A stretch of DNA of 64,000 nt from Methanosaeta sp. PtaB.Bin039 (GCA_002067795.1 MVQI01000060.1:1-64000), one strand, 5' to 3'. Positions 1 to 8,859 are shown, counted from the first letter of the stretch. The notes: generated by a model from the sequence alone, not told the origin. A program made the numbers and translations.

Positions 1-145
1 TCTGTCCTTTCGGGAGCTGCAAAGCGAGATGAAGCTAAGCCCCTCGCAGTTCACGAGAGTGGTAAATAGCCTGGACAAGGGGACTTTCGAGGTCAGGAGG
101 TGCCCCGGCGCGAAGAGAGGAGAGAAGATGGTGGTGCTGAAGTGA
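1..145 (+). CDS. C-terminal end of a probable winged-helix DNA-binding protein (partial)
   Basis: An open frame runs in from the left edge and ends at TGA 143-145. It encodes 47 residues with a helix-turn-helix look (FRELQSEMKLSPSQFTRVVN) followed by a basic wing-like segment. The GC content resembles the host and contrasts with the AT-rich sequence that begins just after the stop. Function beyond probable DNA binding cannot be assigned because the N-terminus is outside the window. Confidence 0.5.
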   Translation, partial: LSFRELQSEMKLSPSQFTRVVNSLDKGTFEVRRCPGAKRGEKMVVLK

Positions 146-362
146 ATGTGGAAATGTCAGTCAGTACTTAGAAATTTTGACTTTAAAGTAGATATTTTAA
201 AGCTAATAAGCTGAAAATATGTTTTTATTTAATTTTTTATTGGCTATTTACTAATAGATTAGATCTAAACTTTGAATTGAGTTTAAATATCAAATACTAA
301 ACCTTTTTACAATATCGATGATGTAAATTTCTTTCTAAAAATCGTATTTTTTAAAATAAGTC
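146..362. other. AT-rich intergenic sequence, no gene seen
   Basis: Strongly AT-rich sequence between the host-like gene end and the RiPP promoter. No open frame of credible length or start is visible on either strand. The abrupt composition change at about 150 marks the left boundary of the acquired segment. Confidence 0.6.
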
Positions 363-398
363 GTTTTTACATTTCATGTAAAAACTTAAATTTATATA
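363..398 (+). promoter_or_regulatory. Palindromic operator and TATA box of the RiPP locus
   Basis: A perfect inverted repeat (arms GTTTTTACAT 363-372 and ATGTAAAAAC 376-385, spacer TTC) lies five bases before a TATA box, TTTATATA at 391-398. This places the palindrome over the BRE position, where an activator or repressor could control TFB/TBP binding. Transcription would start near 420-424, about 40 bases before the precursor ATG. A near-identical module recurs at 11596-11632, which supports a real regulatory element. Confidence 0.7.
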
Positions 399-461
399 GG
401 AGTGTGATAATAGGATAGAGTGGCGGAGTAAATCCCGACCAAGGAATGGAGTTTGGTATAA

Positions 462-602
462 ATGGAAGAGTTTTCAAAAGCGAACCAAGACGGAGGAACA
501 CCTGAGGCATGCTACTGTAATTGGTGTAGCTGTTCAGGTGGCAACGCCCAGAGTGTCTTCTATGGGCAGGACTACCAAACCAATCCATCCAAATATTGGT
601 AA
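462..602 (+). CDS. Candidate RiPP precursor peptide, 46 residues, CxCxxCxC core
   Basis: This small gene has a Shine-Dalgarno-like GGAG at 448-451, ATG at 462 directly after an in-frame TAA, and a TAA stop at 600-602. The product has an acidic, Gly-containing N-terminus (residues 1-16, with GG at 11-12), then the cluster CYCNWCSC (Cys17, 19, 22, 24), SGGN, and an aromatic tail containing VFYGQDYQ and ending KYW. It lies between the locus promoter and two radical SAM/SPASM genes, an exporter and a protease, the standard place for a modified-peptide precursor. A hairpin spans its stop codon. Predicted modifications are thioether links at the cysteines and perhaps aromatic cross-links; both are inference. 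I recognise no named family. The leader/core boundary is unknown; cleavage after GG12 is one option. Confidence 0.75.
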   Translation: MEEFSKANQDGGTPEACYCNWCSCSGGNAQSVFYGQDYQTNPSKYW

Positions 603-610
603 GGTAGTCC
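569..610 (+). promoter_or_regulatory. Hairpin spanning the precursor stop codon
   Basis: Outer arms GGACTACC (569-576) and GGTAGTCC (603-610) and inner arms ACCAAT (579-584) and ATTGGT (595-600) pair perfectly around a symmetric AA/AA internal loop. That gives 14 base pairs over a 10-base loop, with the TAA stop inside the structure. It could protect the precursor mRNA 3' end, attenuate read-through, or slow release at the stop. Confidence 0.6.
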
Positions 611-619
611 AAGTAAAGA

Positions 620-654
620 CTGGAGCACCAAAACAACGAGTACAGGTGCTCCAG
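620..654 (+). promoter_or_regulatory. Second hairpin between precursor and maturase genes
   Basis: Perfect 10-bp arms CTGGAGCACC (620-629) and GGTGCTCCAG (645-654) enclose a 15-base loop. There is no U-tract, so this looks like a processing or attenuation element rather than a simple terminator. Such elements commonly keep a peptide precursor transcript in excess over its modifying enzymes. A TATA-like ATATAATAATATA follows at about 660-674 and could give an extra promoter. Confidence 0.6.
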
Positions 655-699
655 CACCTATATAATAATATATTAGGATAAATTAAAGATTGTGATAAT

Positions 700-2196
700 A
701 TGCTAGAATTTGAAACTTCAACAGGAAATTTGTATGCATGGGATGATGAAGTAGGCTTATTTATTCCATTTTCCCCAGCTATGAGATCCGTTTTAGACGT
801 GCTCTCAAATCATGATTCAGTCACTAAAGAGAAGGTCATGTGTTTATTAAAAGAAAATATTGAGAGAGAGGAAATCTCATTTTGCTACGATTGGATTCGA
901 AAGTGGAATAAAATAAAAACCCAAATTCAAAAGACTAAGAATATTCAAACGTTTACTGAATCGGATATTAGATATTCGGTGTTAAAATTTGGTCTATTGC
1001 GTCTAACATTATGCATCACAGAAGATTGCAATTTCATGTGTAAATATTGCGCCTATTCCGATTTCTACAAGTACACAAGGAGGCCTTCTGATAAATATAT
1101 GAAGTTTTCTATCGCAAAAAAGGCAATAGATTACTATTTCTCATTACTTGATGAGGGAAAGAGATACAATCCACTAAGAAGGCCAGCAATAGGATTTTAT
1201 GGGGGAGAACCCTTATTAAATTTTAAATTAATTAAAGATCTAGTAGATTACATAGAAAATGAATACAAGGATCATAAAACGATATACACGATTACCACAA
1301 ATGGCAGTTTACTAGATAAAGAAAAAGCGAATTGGCTTATGAAATTTAAGTTTATCATAGACGTTAGTCTGGACGGGCCTGAAGAGGAGCATGATAGACT
1401 TAGAGTCTATACTAATGGGAATGGAACCTTCAGAGACGTTATGAAAAATGTTAGTTCAATAATGATAGAAGGCTATCAAGAAATCGGATGCCTCCCAGTT
1501 TTCGATTGGAGAAGCAATCTATTCAAGCGGGAGGAATTCTTTAATAGACAAGACGTTCCGCGTGTACAAGGAGCGTTCCCAGTTGACGATGTAGAAGGAT
1601 GTTCCTATTATCAGCAATTTACAGAGGAGGAGTTTCTTGCATTTATGGAACAGTTCGAAAGAGCCAGAAATTTCTATTTCATGAATTTAGATCACCATAG
1701 ACATAGGAAAAAGACAACACTCTTTGATGACCTAATTGGTCAAGCTCCAAGAAGAGCTCTCTTTAGGAGCATTTCAATTTATCCACATCATCCGTTAATG
1801 CCATTTACAGGTGCATGTATACCAGGAAGGAAGATATTCGTAGATGTCAACGGATTTTACCATCTATGTGAGAAAGTGAATAGCGATTTTCCTATTGGCA
1901 ACGTAAATGAAGGATTAAATTTTAAGAAGATCTATAAACTAATAGTTAATTATAATAGTTGTATGGACAAATGTCCGGAATGTGGTGTCGCGCGAAGATG
2001 CAATTTTTGCTATAAGTCGTTCGCAACCGATAAGGATTTCCTACACTCTTCAACCGTGTGCAAAGAAGTTGAATCTAATATGAAAAGATCATTTATTGAA
2101 GCGTTTGAAATAGCTGAAAAGTTCCCAGAATTTATAGACGATTCTAATATTAAATATAATAATATTAGAAAATATTATAATTCGTATGGTGAATGA
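700..2196 (+). CDS. Radical SAM/SPASM peptide maturase with N-terminal PqqD-like domain
   Basis: A 498-residue enzyme expected to modify the adjacent precursor. Residues 1-90 resemble a PqqD-like peptide recognition element. The radical SAM cluster motif is Cys110, Cys114, Cys117, followed by GGEP (168-171) and SLDGP. The C-terminal SPASM/twitch region carries Cys373, 390, 421, 425, 428, 434, 437 and 454, enough for two auxiliary Fe-S clusters. From memory the core resembles the clostridial Cys-rich-peptide maturases (CcpM type); this needs a search. Enzymes of this architecture install Cys-to-alpha, beta or gamma-carbon thioethers or other C-C/C-X links. The stop overlaps the next start as ATGA (2193-2196), so translation is coupled. 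Confidence 0.88.
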   Translation: MLEFETSTGNLYAWDDEVGLFIPFSPAMRSVLDVLSNHDSVTKEKVMCLLKENIEREEISFCYDWIRKWNKIKTQIQKTKNIQTFTESDIRYSVLKFGLLRLTLCITEDCNFMCKYCAYSDFYKYTRRPSDKYMKFSIAKKAIDYYFSLLDEGKRYNPLRRPAIGFYGGEPLLNFKLIKDLVDYIENEYKDHKTIYTITTNGSLLDKEKANWLMKFKFIIDVSLDGPEEEHDRLRVYTNGNGTFRDVMKNVSSIMIEGYQEIGCLPVFDWRSNLFKREEFFNRQDVPRVQGAFPVDDVEGCSYYQQFTEEEFLAFMEQFERARNFYFMNLDHHRHRKKTTLFDDLIGQAPRRALFRSISIYPHHPLMPFTGACIPGRKIFVDVNGFYHLCEKVNSDFPIGNVNEGLNFKKIYKLIVNYNSCMDKCPECGVARRCNFCYKSFATDKDFLHSSTVCKEVESNMKRSFIEAFEIAEKFPEFIDDSNIKYNNIRKYYNSYGE

Positions 2197-3341
2197 AAAT
2201 GTATTTCAGACTAAATCCAGAGTGCTATTTAATAAGAGGGAAAAAATGCGGAGCGATTTATGATTTAATTGATGAAAAAATATATGCGCTAAATCAATAT
2301 GAGACAAGAATTGTGACATCTAGCGAAAATAATGACGTAGTAAATGAAGATAATACGTATCTTACCGAATTGGAAAAGCTTCGAATTGGGAGGTTTTACA
2401 AAAAGAAAATATATGTACAAAAATTGAGGGCGGGTTCGCCTATCAGAGAAATTCAAAGCGAGCCACCAGCATTCCATAGAGCCTTTCTTGAAATAAACAA
2501 TATATGTAATAGAAACTGCTGGTTCTGCGGGTATAATGGTGTAAAAAGAAGTCTAGGATGTATAGGATGCAATAGATGGAATGAAAACGGAGAATCATTA
2601 AGCTTAGAAAAGTGGAAAAGAATAATTAATGACCTAAGCGATTTGGATTGTAAGGATATTTTTATAATTGGCGGAGATTTGACATTGGTATGGGCTAAGA
2701 CAGTCAATATAGTAAATTATGCAAATAGCAAATTCAGGAATATTTATATCACACTTCATCACCAAAGCCTATCCTTAGATATAGCAAATTATTTAAATAA
2801 TAAAGCCAATTTAATCATACAAACTGATAATATTAATGTACCTCAATATAACCAATCGTCCGTAATTATGGTTATGAATCCCGACGATTGGACAGATTTC
2901 TACGACATGGAGAGTAAAGGAATAAAGATAGATTTTGTGATCGATGATGTCGAATCGCTATCAAATAATCTGCCAATAATTTCCAAAAAGAAAATATTAC
3001 CCGTGAATGTATACAAGTTTATAGATAATATAGAATATCACCCTTGTCTGGGACATACATTGGCCATCTGCCATAATGGCAACGTAATTCCTTGCCCTTT
3101 AATGAGAAGCCATAGATTTGGCAATGTGAGGAATGGAGAACTCTATCAAGTTTTCGAGAAAAATTGGAAAGAAATAGAGAAAATCTGGAAATTAAATTTA
3201 GATAAAATAGAGAAATGTAAATGTTGTGAGTTTAGGTATGCTTGTACTGATTGCAGAGCATTAGAAGAAAATTTAACAGGAAAATTAAGTGGCAAGAGGC
3301 TTTGCGGCTACAATCCAATAGAAGGAGAATGGCTAAAATGA
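2193..3341 (+). CDS. Second radical SAM/SPASM protein of the RiPP locus
   Basis: A 382-residue protein. Residues 1-45 form a second PqqD-like N-terminus; the 4Fe-4S motif is Cys105, Cys109, Cys112, and an extra CIGC pair (123-126) follows at once. The usual GGEP is replaced by IIGGDLT, an altered SAM-binding motif. A SPASM-like C-terminus contains PCLGH, AICHNGNVIPCP, CKCCEF and ACTDC. Two radical SAM enzymes for one small peptide suggest two chemically different modifications or a helper role. It starts inside the previous stop and ends in ATGA with the exporter gene. Substrate and chemistry are unknown. Confidence 0.82.
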   Translation: MKMYFRLNPECYLIRGKKCGAIYDLIDEKIYALNQYETRIVTSSENNDVVNEDNTYLTELEKLRIGRFYKKKIYVQKLRAGSPIREIQSEPPAFHRAFLEINNICNRNCWFCGYNGVKRSLGCIGCNRWNENGESLSLEKWKRIINDLSDLDCKDIFIIGGDLTLVWAKTVNIVNYANSKFRNIYITLHHQSLSLDIANYLNNKANLIIQTDNINVPQYNQSSVIMVMNPDDWTDFYDMESKGIKIDFVIDDVESLSNNLPIISKKKILPVNVYKFIDNIEYHPCLGHTLAICHNGNVIPCPLMRSHRFGNVRNGELYQVFEKNWKEIEKIWKLNLDKIEKCKCCEFRYACTDCRALEENLTGKLSGKRLCGYNPIEGEWLK

Positions 3342-5029
3342 AGGATAAATATAGGTATTTTATTACTAGATTTGTTAGACCATACGCCCCAACAATGATA
3401 TTTCTCATTATTTTGAGCTTTATGGGCACCATCTTTTCATTTATCACCCCATTGCTCGCCAAATCATTAGTAGATGACGTTTTTATTGACAGAAGGACAG
3501 AGATGTTTGGCTATATCCTCTTGGGAACTACAGGAACATACATCATTTCATCGATTTCAGCTTACATCTCAGGTTATAAAAAAGGGACCCTGGACCTAGT
3601 CATTTTCAATGATGTCGCTAAAGAAGTATTTAGCGCAATTCAACTTGCACCTATAGAGAAAATTCAAGATATGAAAGTAGGAGACCTACTGAGTCGCATT
3701 GTTGTTAATACACGATCTGCCATAAATATGTTTACTTATATCATTCCTGAATTTTCTATTAGCGTTATACGTATTATTGCACCCATTACAATAATGCTAT
3801 TTTTGAATGTACAACTTACATTAATTGTAGTGCTACCTGCAATGTTATTCATCTTACCGATTTCATTCTTTGGAAGACGATTGGAAAATACACAAAGAAT
3901 ATCATTGATAAAGACCGCATCGATATACTCATTTATCAAAGAAAATCTATCTATGATACTCTTAATAAAGGCGTTCTCGCTTGAGAAGTGGTCTCGGGAT
4001 AAGTTCGATAAAGAGATGAAAGGATACTTTGAAGCATCTATAGACTATACAAAAAACTCCTCTATGAACAGCTCTGTAAGTTCTTTGATGAACGGAATAC
4101 CCATGATTCTGCTTATCTTGTTTGGCGGAAACATGGTAATTCAGGGATCATTGACCATAGGCACATTTACAGCTTTCATAAGCTATGTCGGCCTCTTCTT
4201 TGGACCTCTATCACAACTTGCCTTCCTATGGTCCTTTTATAAAAGTTCTCTTCCAGCCTTCGACAGAATTAGCAACATATTAAGTCTGGAAAATGACGAG
4301 GGTGGCAAAGAAGAGCTAGAACTAAAAGATGGCACAGTAGAATTTAATGATGTGTGGTTTTCTTATGATAATAGGCGGATCCTCTGCGGTTTAAGTGCCA
4401 CCTTTGAAAAAGGCCTGAATTATATAGTGGGTGATAATGGCAGTGGAAAGTCCACAATCCTTAAATTAATTAGTTCCATTTATTCATTGGATAAGGGGCA
4501 GATCAAGATAGATGGGCAAGATATCTCAAAGATTAGGAAAGATAGTCTTAGGAAGAACATCTCGATTATTTTTTCGAATCCATATTTATTTGATGGCTCC
4601 ATCTACGAGAATATTCATATTGGCAATCTTACCGCGTCAGAAGAGAACATCATTCATGCTGCAAAGAAGGTCGGCGCACACGAATTCATAATTAATCTAC
4701 CCAATGGCTATCAAACTCAGGTTGGAGAGAGTGGCCTAAAACTATCAACCGGAGAGAAGCAGAAAATCGCCCTAGCAAGAGCGATCTTGAAGAACGCTCC
4801 AATATTACTGCTCGATGAGGTAACTAGGTCTATAGATATAGATTCTAGAAGATCAATAAATAAAATTATCAAAGGCTTTAAAAGCGAAAAAACGATTATT
4901 ATAATTACCCATAATGCAAATGAGATTGAACCTGACAGCAATATCATTTTCCTAGGCCAAGGAAACACACTAGATGATGATTTCTACATTTCGTTCGATA
5001 AAGAAATGTTAAAGGCGGTGCCTTCATGA
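3338..5029 (+). CDS. ABC exporter (fused membrane and ATPase domains) for the RiPP product
   Basis: I choose ATG 3338, giving 563 residues: it overlaps the upstream stop as ATGA and has AAGGAG at 3322-3327 with ideal spacing; in-frame starts at 3251 and 3329 are less likely. The N-terminal half is a six-helix type I exporter domain. The ATPase has Walker A GDNGSGKST, a non-standard signature LSTGE instead of LSGGQ, and Walker B LLLDEVT with the catalytic Glu. There is no N-terminal C39 peptidase, so leader removal must be done elsewhere, presumably by the following subtilase. Likely exports the modified peptide as a homodimer. Confidence 0.88.
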   Translation: MKDKYRYFITRFVRPYAPTMIFLIILSFMGTIFSFITPLLAKSLVDDVFIDRRTEMFGYILLGTTGTYIISSISAYISGYKKGTLDLVIFNDVAKEVFSAIQLAPIEKIQDMKVGDLLSRIVVNTRSAINMFTYIIPEFSISVIRIIAPITIMLFLNVQLTLIVVLPAMLFILPISFFGRRLENTQRISLIKTASIYSFIKENLSMILLIKAFSLEKWSRDKFDKEMKGYFEASIDYTKNSSMNSSVSSLMNGIPMILLILFGGNMVIQGSLTIGTFTAFISYVGLFFGPLSQLAFLWSFYKSSLPAFDRISNILSLENDEGGKEELELKDGTVEFNDVWFSYDNRRILCGLSATFEKGLNYIVGDNGSGKSTILKLISSIYSLDKGQIKIDGQDISKIRKDSLRKNISIIFSNPYLFDGSIYENIHIGNLTASEENIIHAAKKVGAHEFIINLPNGYQTQVGESGLKLSTGEKQKIALARAILKNAPILLLDEVTRSIDIDSRRSINKIIKGFKSEKTIIIITHNANEIEPDSNIIFLGQGNTLDDDFYISFDKEMLKAVPS

Positions 5030-8000
5030 GTACAGGAGAATATATTCTTATCATATCTCTAGTAGTAACGATAATAGTGTCACCCTCAAATGCGATAGGA
5101 GGAGGAAATCCTGCAATTTACAATATATATAAAGGGCTAGAAAATTTCGGAATCGAAGATGCTTGGGACATGGGCTACACCGGCAAGGGTGTGAAAATAG
5201 CTTTAATGGATAGCGGATTAGACTTTGCCACTCCGGACCTTATTGGTTCTCAAGCTCGAATTGAAAACGTCAGTTCTCCTTACTATGGCTGGCCTATCGT
5301 TATAGATCCAGATTCGTTATCCGCATTTCAGCAAGATACCCCTATCTACCGTTCACAGTATGCAAATACTAGCTCTCTGGATACAAAAGGCTATCATGTT
5401 ACTGGGACCAGCAAAAGCGGCATTTACCACATTGGAGATCATCCAGATGGGCACCTAGCTCAGTTTTACGGCTCGCCGGTGAAGGTCCTTTTAGTAGACG
5501 AGAAGACCTCTGGCGTATATGATACTGTATACGTAGATTTAAATAATAATTTCGATTTCAGAGATGATAAGCCCTGCAGAAAAGGGGATGAGATCTCCTA
5601 CTGGGACAGAGACAATGATGGCTATCCGGACGAATCTGGTGGTATGATTTACTTTATAGCTGATGGAAAGACACCACTTCCATTCTCTAAGATGCTCTAC
5701 GGAGAGAAAGCAAAGATACCGAAAAATGGAGAACTGGTTGCTTTTCATTTTGATGACTGGAATCACGGTACAATGTGTGCATCTATCATAGTTGCTCAGG
5801 GAAAACATGTGAAGGGAATTGCCTATGATGCCAGAATTGTACCAGTTCGATTATTTGGAGCAAATGATAAGCTCCTCTGTCTCCTTGCCTCGATTGGGTA
5901 TGATGGAATTCCAAATACGGGCGATGAAGCAGATATCATAAGCCGAAGTGGAGGCATTAGGAACGTGTTCAACAAAGGTGTCGATGAAGGTTCTGCATTC
6001 TTAGAATACCTAACCACCAGAGTCTCGCCCTCTACAACCCTAGTGTATGCGAATGGAAACGACGGATCTGGATACGGCACCTGCAATCCCCCATCTGGAG
6101 GACGCATAATTAATGTTGGTGGAACTTATGATATGTGGTGGAACGGCTCACGTCATAATGGAGATATAGCCTGTTTCTCCTCACGAGGTCCTAACGCCCT
6201 TGGACAGATCGAACCGGATGTGCTGGCTACCAGTGATCGTACACCAGAGGCGTTACCCCTATGGATAACCCATAATGGCAAGGCTTCATGGGATGGATTC
6301 GGCGGCGGCACCAGCGGTTCAACGCCACATGCAGCTGCGGTTATTGCGCTAATCTACCAGGCCTACAAAGATGCATATGGGAGATTCCCGACATCTGAGA
6401 AGGCCAGGGACATTCTCTTGTCCTCGGCCACAGATCTAGGTGAAGAAGTCTTCGCTCAAGGTTCCGGCATAATAAATGCCAAGAGAGCTGTTGAAATAGC
6501 ATCCGGAAAATATGGAATTTTAGTTGAACCTGCGTTGCTCATCACATCGCCTATTGAGGCAGGATCTATTGCGAGGTTTAATTTCACAATATCAGATTAT
6601 TCTGGAGAAGCGATAGATCTGAAGCCTCAAATATTAATAAAAGATATGAAGAAAGAAGTATCATTGAAACCAGAGGATAAGGGCATTTTTTTCACTATTC
6701 CCAAAGAATTGCTCGATTGCGATCTATTAAGAATCTCATCCTACTATGAAAGAGATGCCAAAAATACCAAGCTAGAGAAAGAAGAGGGATATGATCTCTA
6801 TCTGTATAACTGGAACGATACGAATAGAGATGAAAAAGCTCAAGACGAAGAATTGGAAGTAATAGCAGGCCCTTTCTTTGAGTGGGGCTATGGATTTACA
6901 TCTGAAGTAAGAATGCATAATCCTGCAAAACGAATGAATGATGGGATTAAAGCTGGTTTGAAAGCAAGAGGCGAAATCAAAAAGAAAGAGATACGAGTTG
7001 TAATTGAGACATATAAATGGATACCGTGGAACATCGAATTGGAACAAAATGGCAATCAGGTCTACGTTTCAATATCAACAACCAACGCAACAGGATTATA
7101 TCAGGGAAAGATATCTTTAGAAAGCAATGCTGGAATACAATGCATTCCAATATCCTTCTCTACGTATATAAATGACGAAATCAAAATAAAGACCACAAAA
7201 GAGATCTATGAAAACAATAAGATCTACGGAAGGTTTGAAGGAGACGGAGCAAGCGGCTGGGATTCGAGGATCTATCCGCTATATCATTACGGCCACGATT
7301 TAGCAACCATTGAGGTCTCTTGGGAGGATCCCAGTACAGATATAGATGTCTATCTCTATGGAGAGACTGTTTTTGACGCTTCAAATATTTGGAAATACTC
7401 AACTAAGCCTCCAATCGATCTTCCTAAATTGGGAGCCTTCAAAGAGAATGGACATAGTCTGAGACTATCTGGAAATGTCTTTGTTGTTCAAGGTGATATG
7501 GTTCGTGGTGGTCCTAGCTACAATGCGTTTTATACATCTACTGGTAAGCAGAAAGAGGTAATAATCGGCGAACTAACTGAGGGGCTGAATCTTATTCTCT
7601 TACGTCAAGTGGTCTCCAATGGAAATACGTATGGAGAAAATATAACTATAAGAATCTATGCCACGCCTTTTAGTCCGACAGACCGGAAAGCAACGGCTGG
7701 AGATATCGTGAATCTAAATCTAACAGGAGTAGACGGCATAATAGGCTTTTCCACTGGAGAAGAGATAAGAAACGAACATGGCGCAAAGACCTTCAAAGCA
7801 AAGAGCGGCGATGTGATATTGATCCATTCCAAAGAGGCCAGCTATTTCCCACGGATATATTTTGATTCAAATGAAAATGAGAAGATCGATTTTAATACTG
7901 ATGAGCTGATATTCGGAGAACAGAGGTATAATGATATCAATCAATCTTACACAGATATCATACCAATCGATAAAATGGGAACCTATTTCCTTTCTGGAAA

Positions 8001-8793
8001 TTGCGAATTCTATCATCTTAAGGATCGATATAAAACCAGCATCAATGAATCCATGACGATCAAAGCACCAGAGCAGTCCGGAACCTACCTTGGCATTGCT
8101 GAGAAGGACACAATCCCGATCCCAATCCCCGTCACGCTGCTGGTTGAGCCTGGAGATCCTGTGTCCATTGGTCTGAAGTTCGATAACATCACCGAGCGCA
8201 ACCAATCATTCCAGGTCGAGCTGGAGCTGCAGGACAGGTTCGGAAATCTGGTCGAGAAGGCTGCCGAGGCCACGATAGAATTCGGAGGCGTCTCTCAAAA
8301 GGTGAGGCTGGTCAATGGATTGGGCTTCATCAACCTGACAGCTCCCCCCAGTGATGGGATATACCAGATCGTGACGAAAAGCCGCTACGGCGTAACCGAA
8401 ACTGAGATCAAAATCGCCGAGATGGCGCCCCGGAAAACCGGGGACTTCAACATCAGTTCGGACATGGCAGCTCAGGTATCGGATGAGACACCACAGATGG
8501 CGACAAAGCAGCCAAAGGAGACGGCTGAGCTCCCCGAGAAGGTCCAATCGGTCTCGATCAAATCAACTGATGGCAACATCAGCTTGTCGTGGCCACAGTC
8601 GGAAGGCGCCGATCGGTATAATGTGTACAGGCTGAAGTACGGCAACTTCGAGAAGGCTGCAGAGGTAAACGTGACCGAATATGCAATGGCGTCAGAGTTC
8701 TGGAAGAGCTATACATTTCGGGTCTCAGCTGTAAGCAGCGAAGGAGACGAGGGAGAGCCAAGCGATCCGGTTGCCATTGTCGTGACGCCATGA
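5026..8793 (+). CDS. Secreted subtilisin-like protease, 1255 residues, with FnIII C-terminus
   Basis: The N-terminus has a hydrophobic signal segment (about 6-24). The S8 triad is intact: Asp62 (ALMDSGLD), His247 (NHGTM), Ser430 (GGTSGSTPH), with a candidate oxyanion Asn345 (ANGN). A long insert between Asp and His contains Asp-rich loops (DLNNNFDFRDD, WDRDNDGYPDE) that look Ca-binding. Beta-rich domains follow and residues about 1166-1255 form a fibronectin type III domain. It overlaps the exporter stop by ATGA, so it is part of the operon and is the best candidate to cleave the leader outside the membrane, or to confer immunity. Composition changes from AT-rich to host-like GC at about 8090, suggesting a mosaic gene. 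Confidence 0.85.
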   Translation: MSTGEYILIISLVVTIIVSPSNAIGGGNPAIYNIYKGLENFGIEDAWDMGYTGKGVKIALMDSGLDFATPDLIGSQARIENVSSPYYGWPIVIDPDSLSAFQQDTPIYRSQYANTSSLDTKGYHVTGTSKSGIYHIGDHPDGHLAQFYGSPVKVLLVDEKTSGVYDTVYVDLNNNFDFRDDKPCRKGDEISYWDRDNDGYPDESGGMIYFIADGKTPLPFSKMLYGEKAKIPKNGELVAFHFDDWNHGTMCASIIVAQGKHVKGIAYDARIVPVRLFGANDKLLCLLASIGYDGIPNTGDEADIISRSGGIRNVFNKGVDEGSAFLEYLTTRVSPSTTLVYANGNDGSGYGTCNPPSGGRIINVGGTYDMWWNGSRHNGDIACFSSRGPNALGQIEPDVLATSDRTPEALPLWITHNGKASWDGFGGGTSGSTPHAAAVIALIYQAYKDAYGRFPTSEKARDILLSSATDLGEEVFAQGSGIINAKRAVEIASGKYGILVEPALLITSPIEAGSIARFNFTISDYSGEAIDLKPQILIKDMKKEVSLKPEDKGIFFTIPKELLDCDLLRISSYYERDAKNTKLEKEEGYDLYLYNWNDTNRDEKAQDEELEVIAGPFFEWGYGFTSEVRMHNPAKRMNDGIKAGLKARGEIKKKEIRVVIETYKWIPWNIELEQNGNQVYVSISTTNATGLYQGKISLESNAGIQCIPISFSTYINDEIKIKTTKEIYENNKIYGRFEGDGASGWDSRIYPLYHYGHDLATIEVSWEDPSTDIDVYLYGETVFDASNIWKYSTKPPIDLPKLGAFKENGHSLRLSGNVFVVQGDMVRGGPSYNAFYTSTGKQKEVIIGELTEGLNLILLRQVVSNGNTYGENITIRIYATPFSPTDRKATAGDIVNLNLTGVDGIIGFSTGEEIRNEHGAKTFKAKSGDVILIHSKEASYFPRIYFDSNENEKIDFNTDELIFGEQRYNDINQSYTDIIPIDKMGTYFLSGNCEFYHLKDRYKTSINESMTIKAPEQSGTYLGIAEKDTIPIPIPVTLLVEPGDPVSIGLKFDNITERNQSFQVELELQDRFGNLVEKAAEATIEFGGVSQKVRLVNGLGFINLTAPPSDGIYQIVTKSRYGVTETEIKIAEMAPRKTGDFNISSDMAAQVSDETPQMATKQPKETAELPEKVQSVSIKSTDGNISLSWPQSEGADRYNVYRLKYGNFEKAAEVNVTEYAMASEFWKSYTFRVSAVSSEGDEGEPSDPVAIVVTP

Positions 8794-8859
8794 GGAATTG
8801 GGCGAGTGGCTGAGGACGGATGTGTCCATCGGCCCGGCCCTCAAAATCGTGATTCGACT
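8690..8859 (+). repeat. Duplicated segment, copy 1 (protease 3' end and flank)
   Basis: This stretch, covering the last part of the FnIII domain, the stop codon and about 65 bases downstream, recurs in degenerate form at 11720-11890. The last 40 bases (8820-8859) are identical to 11851-11890. It marks the right end of the unit that was duplicated. Confidence 0.7.

Noticed and set aside
446-505. Alternative ATG 446 giving a 19-residue peptide
   Set aside because: It overlaps the precursor in another frame and lacks Cys or any family feature.
367-657. A 96-codon open frame on the minus strand opposite the precursor
   Set aside because: It is antisense to the precursor, hairpins and promoter; composition is atypical and no ribosome site is visible.
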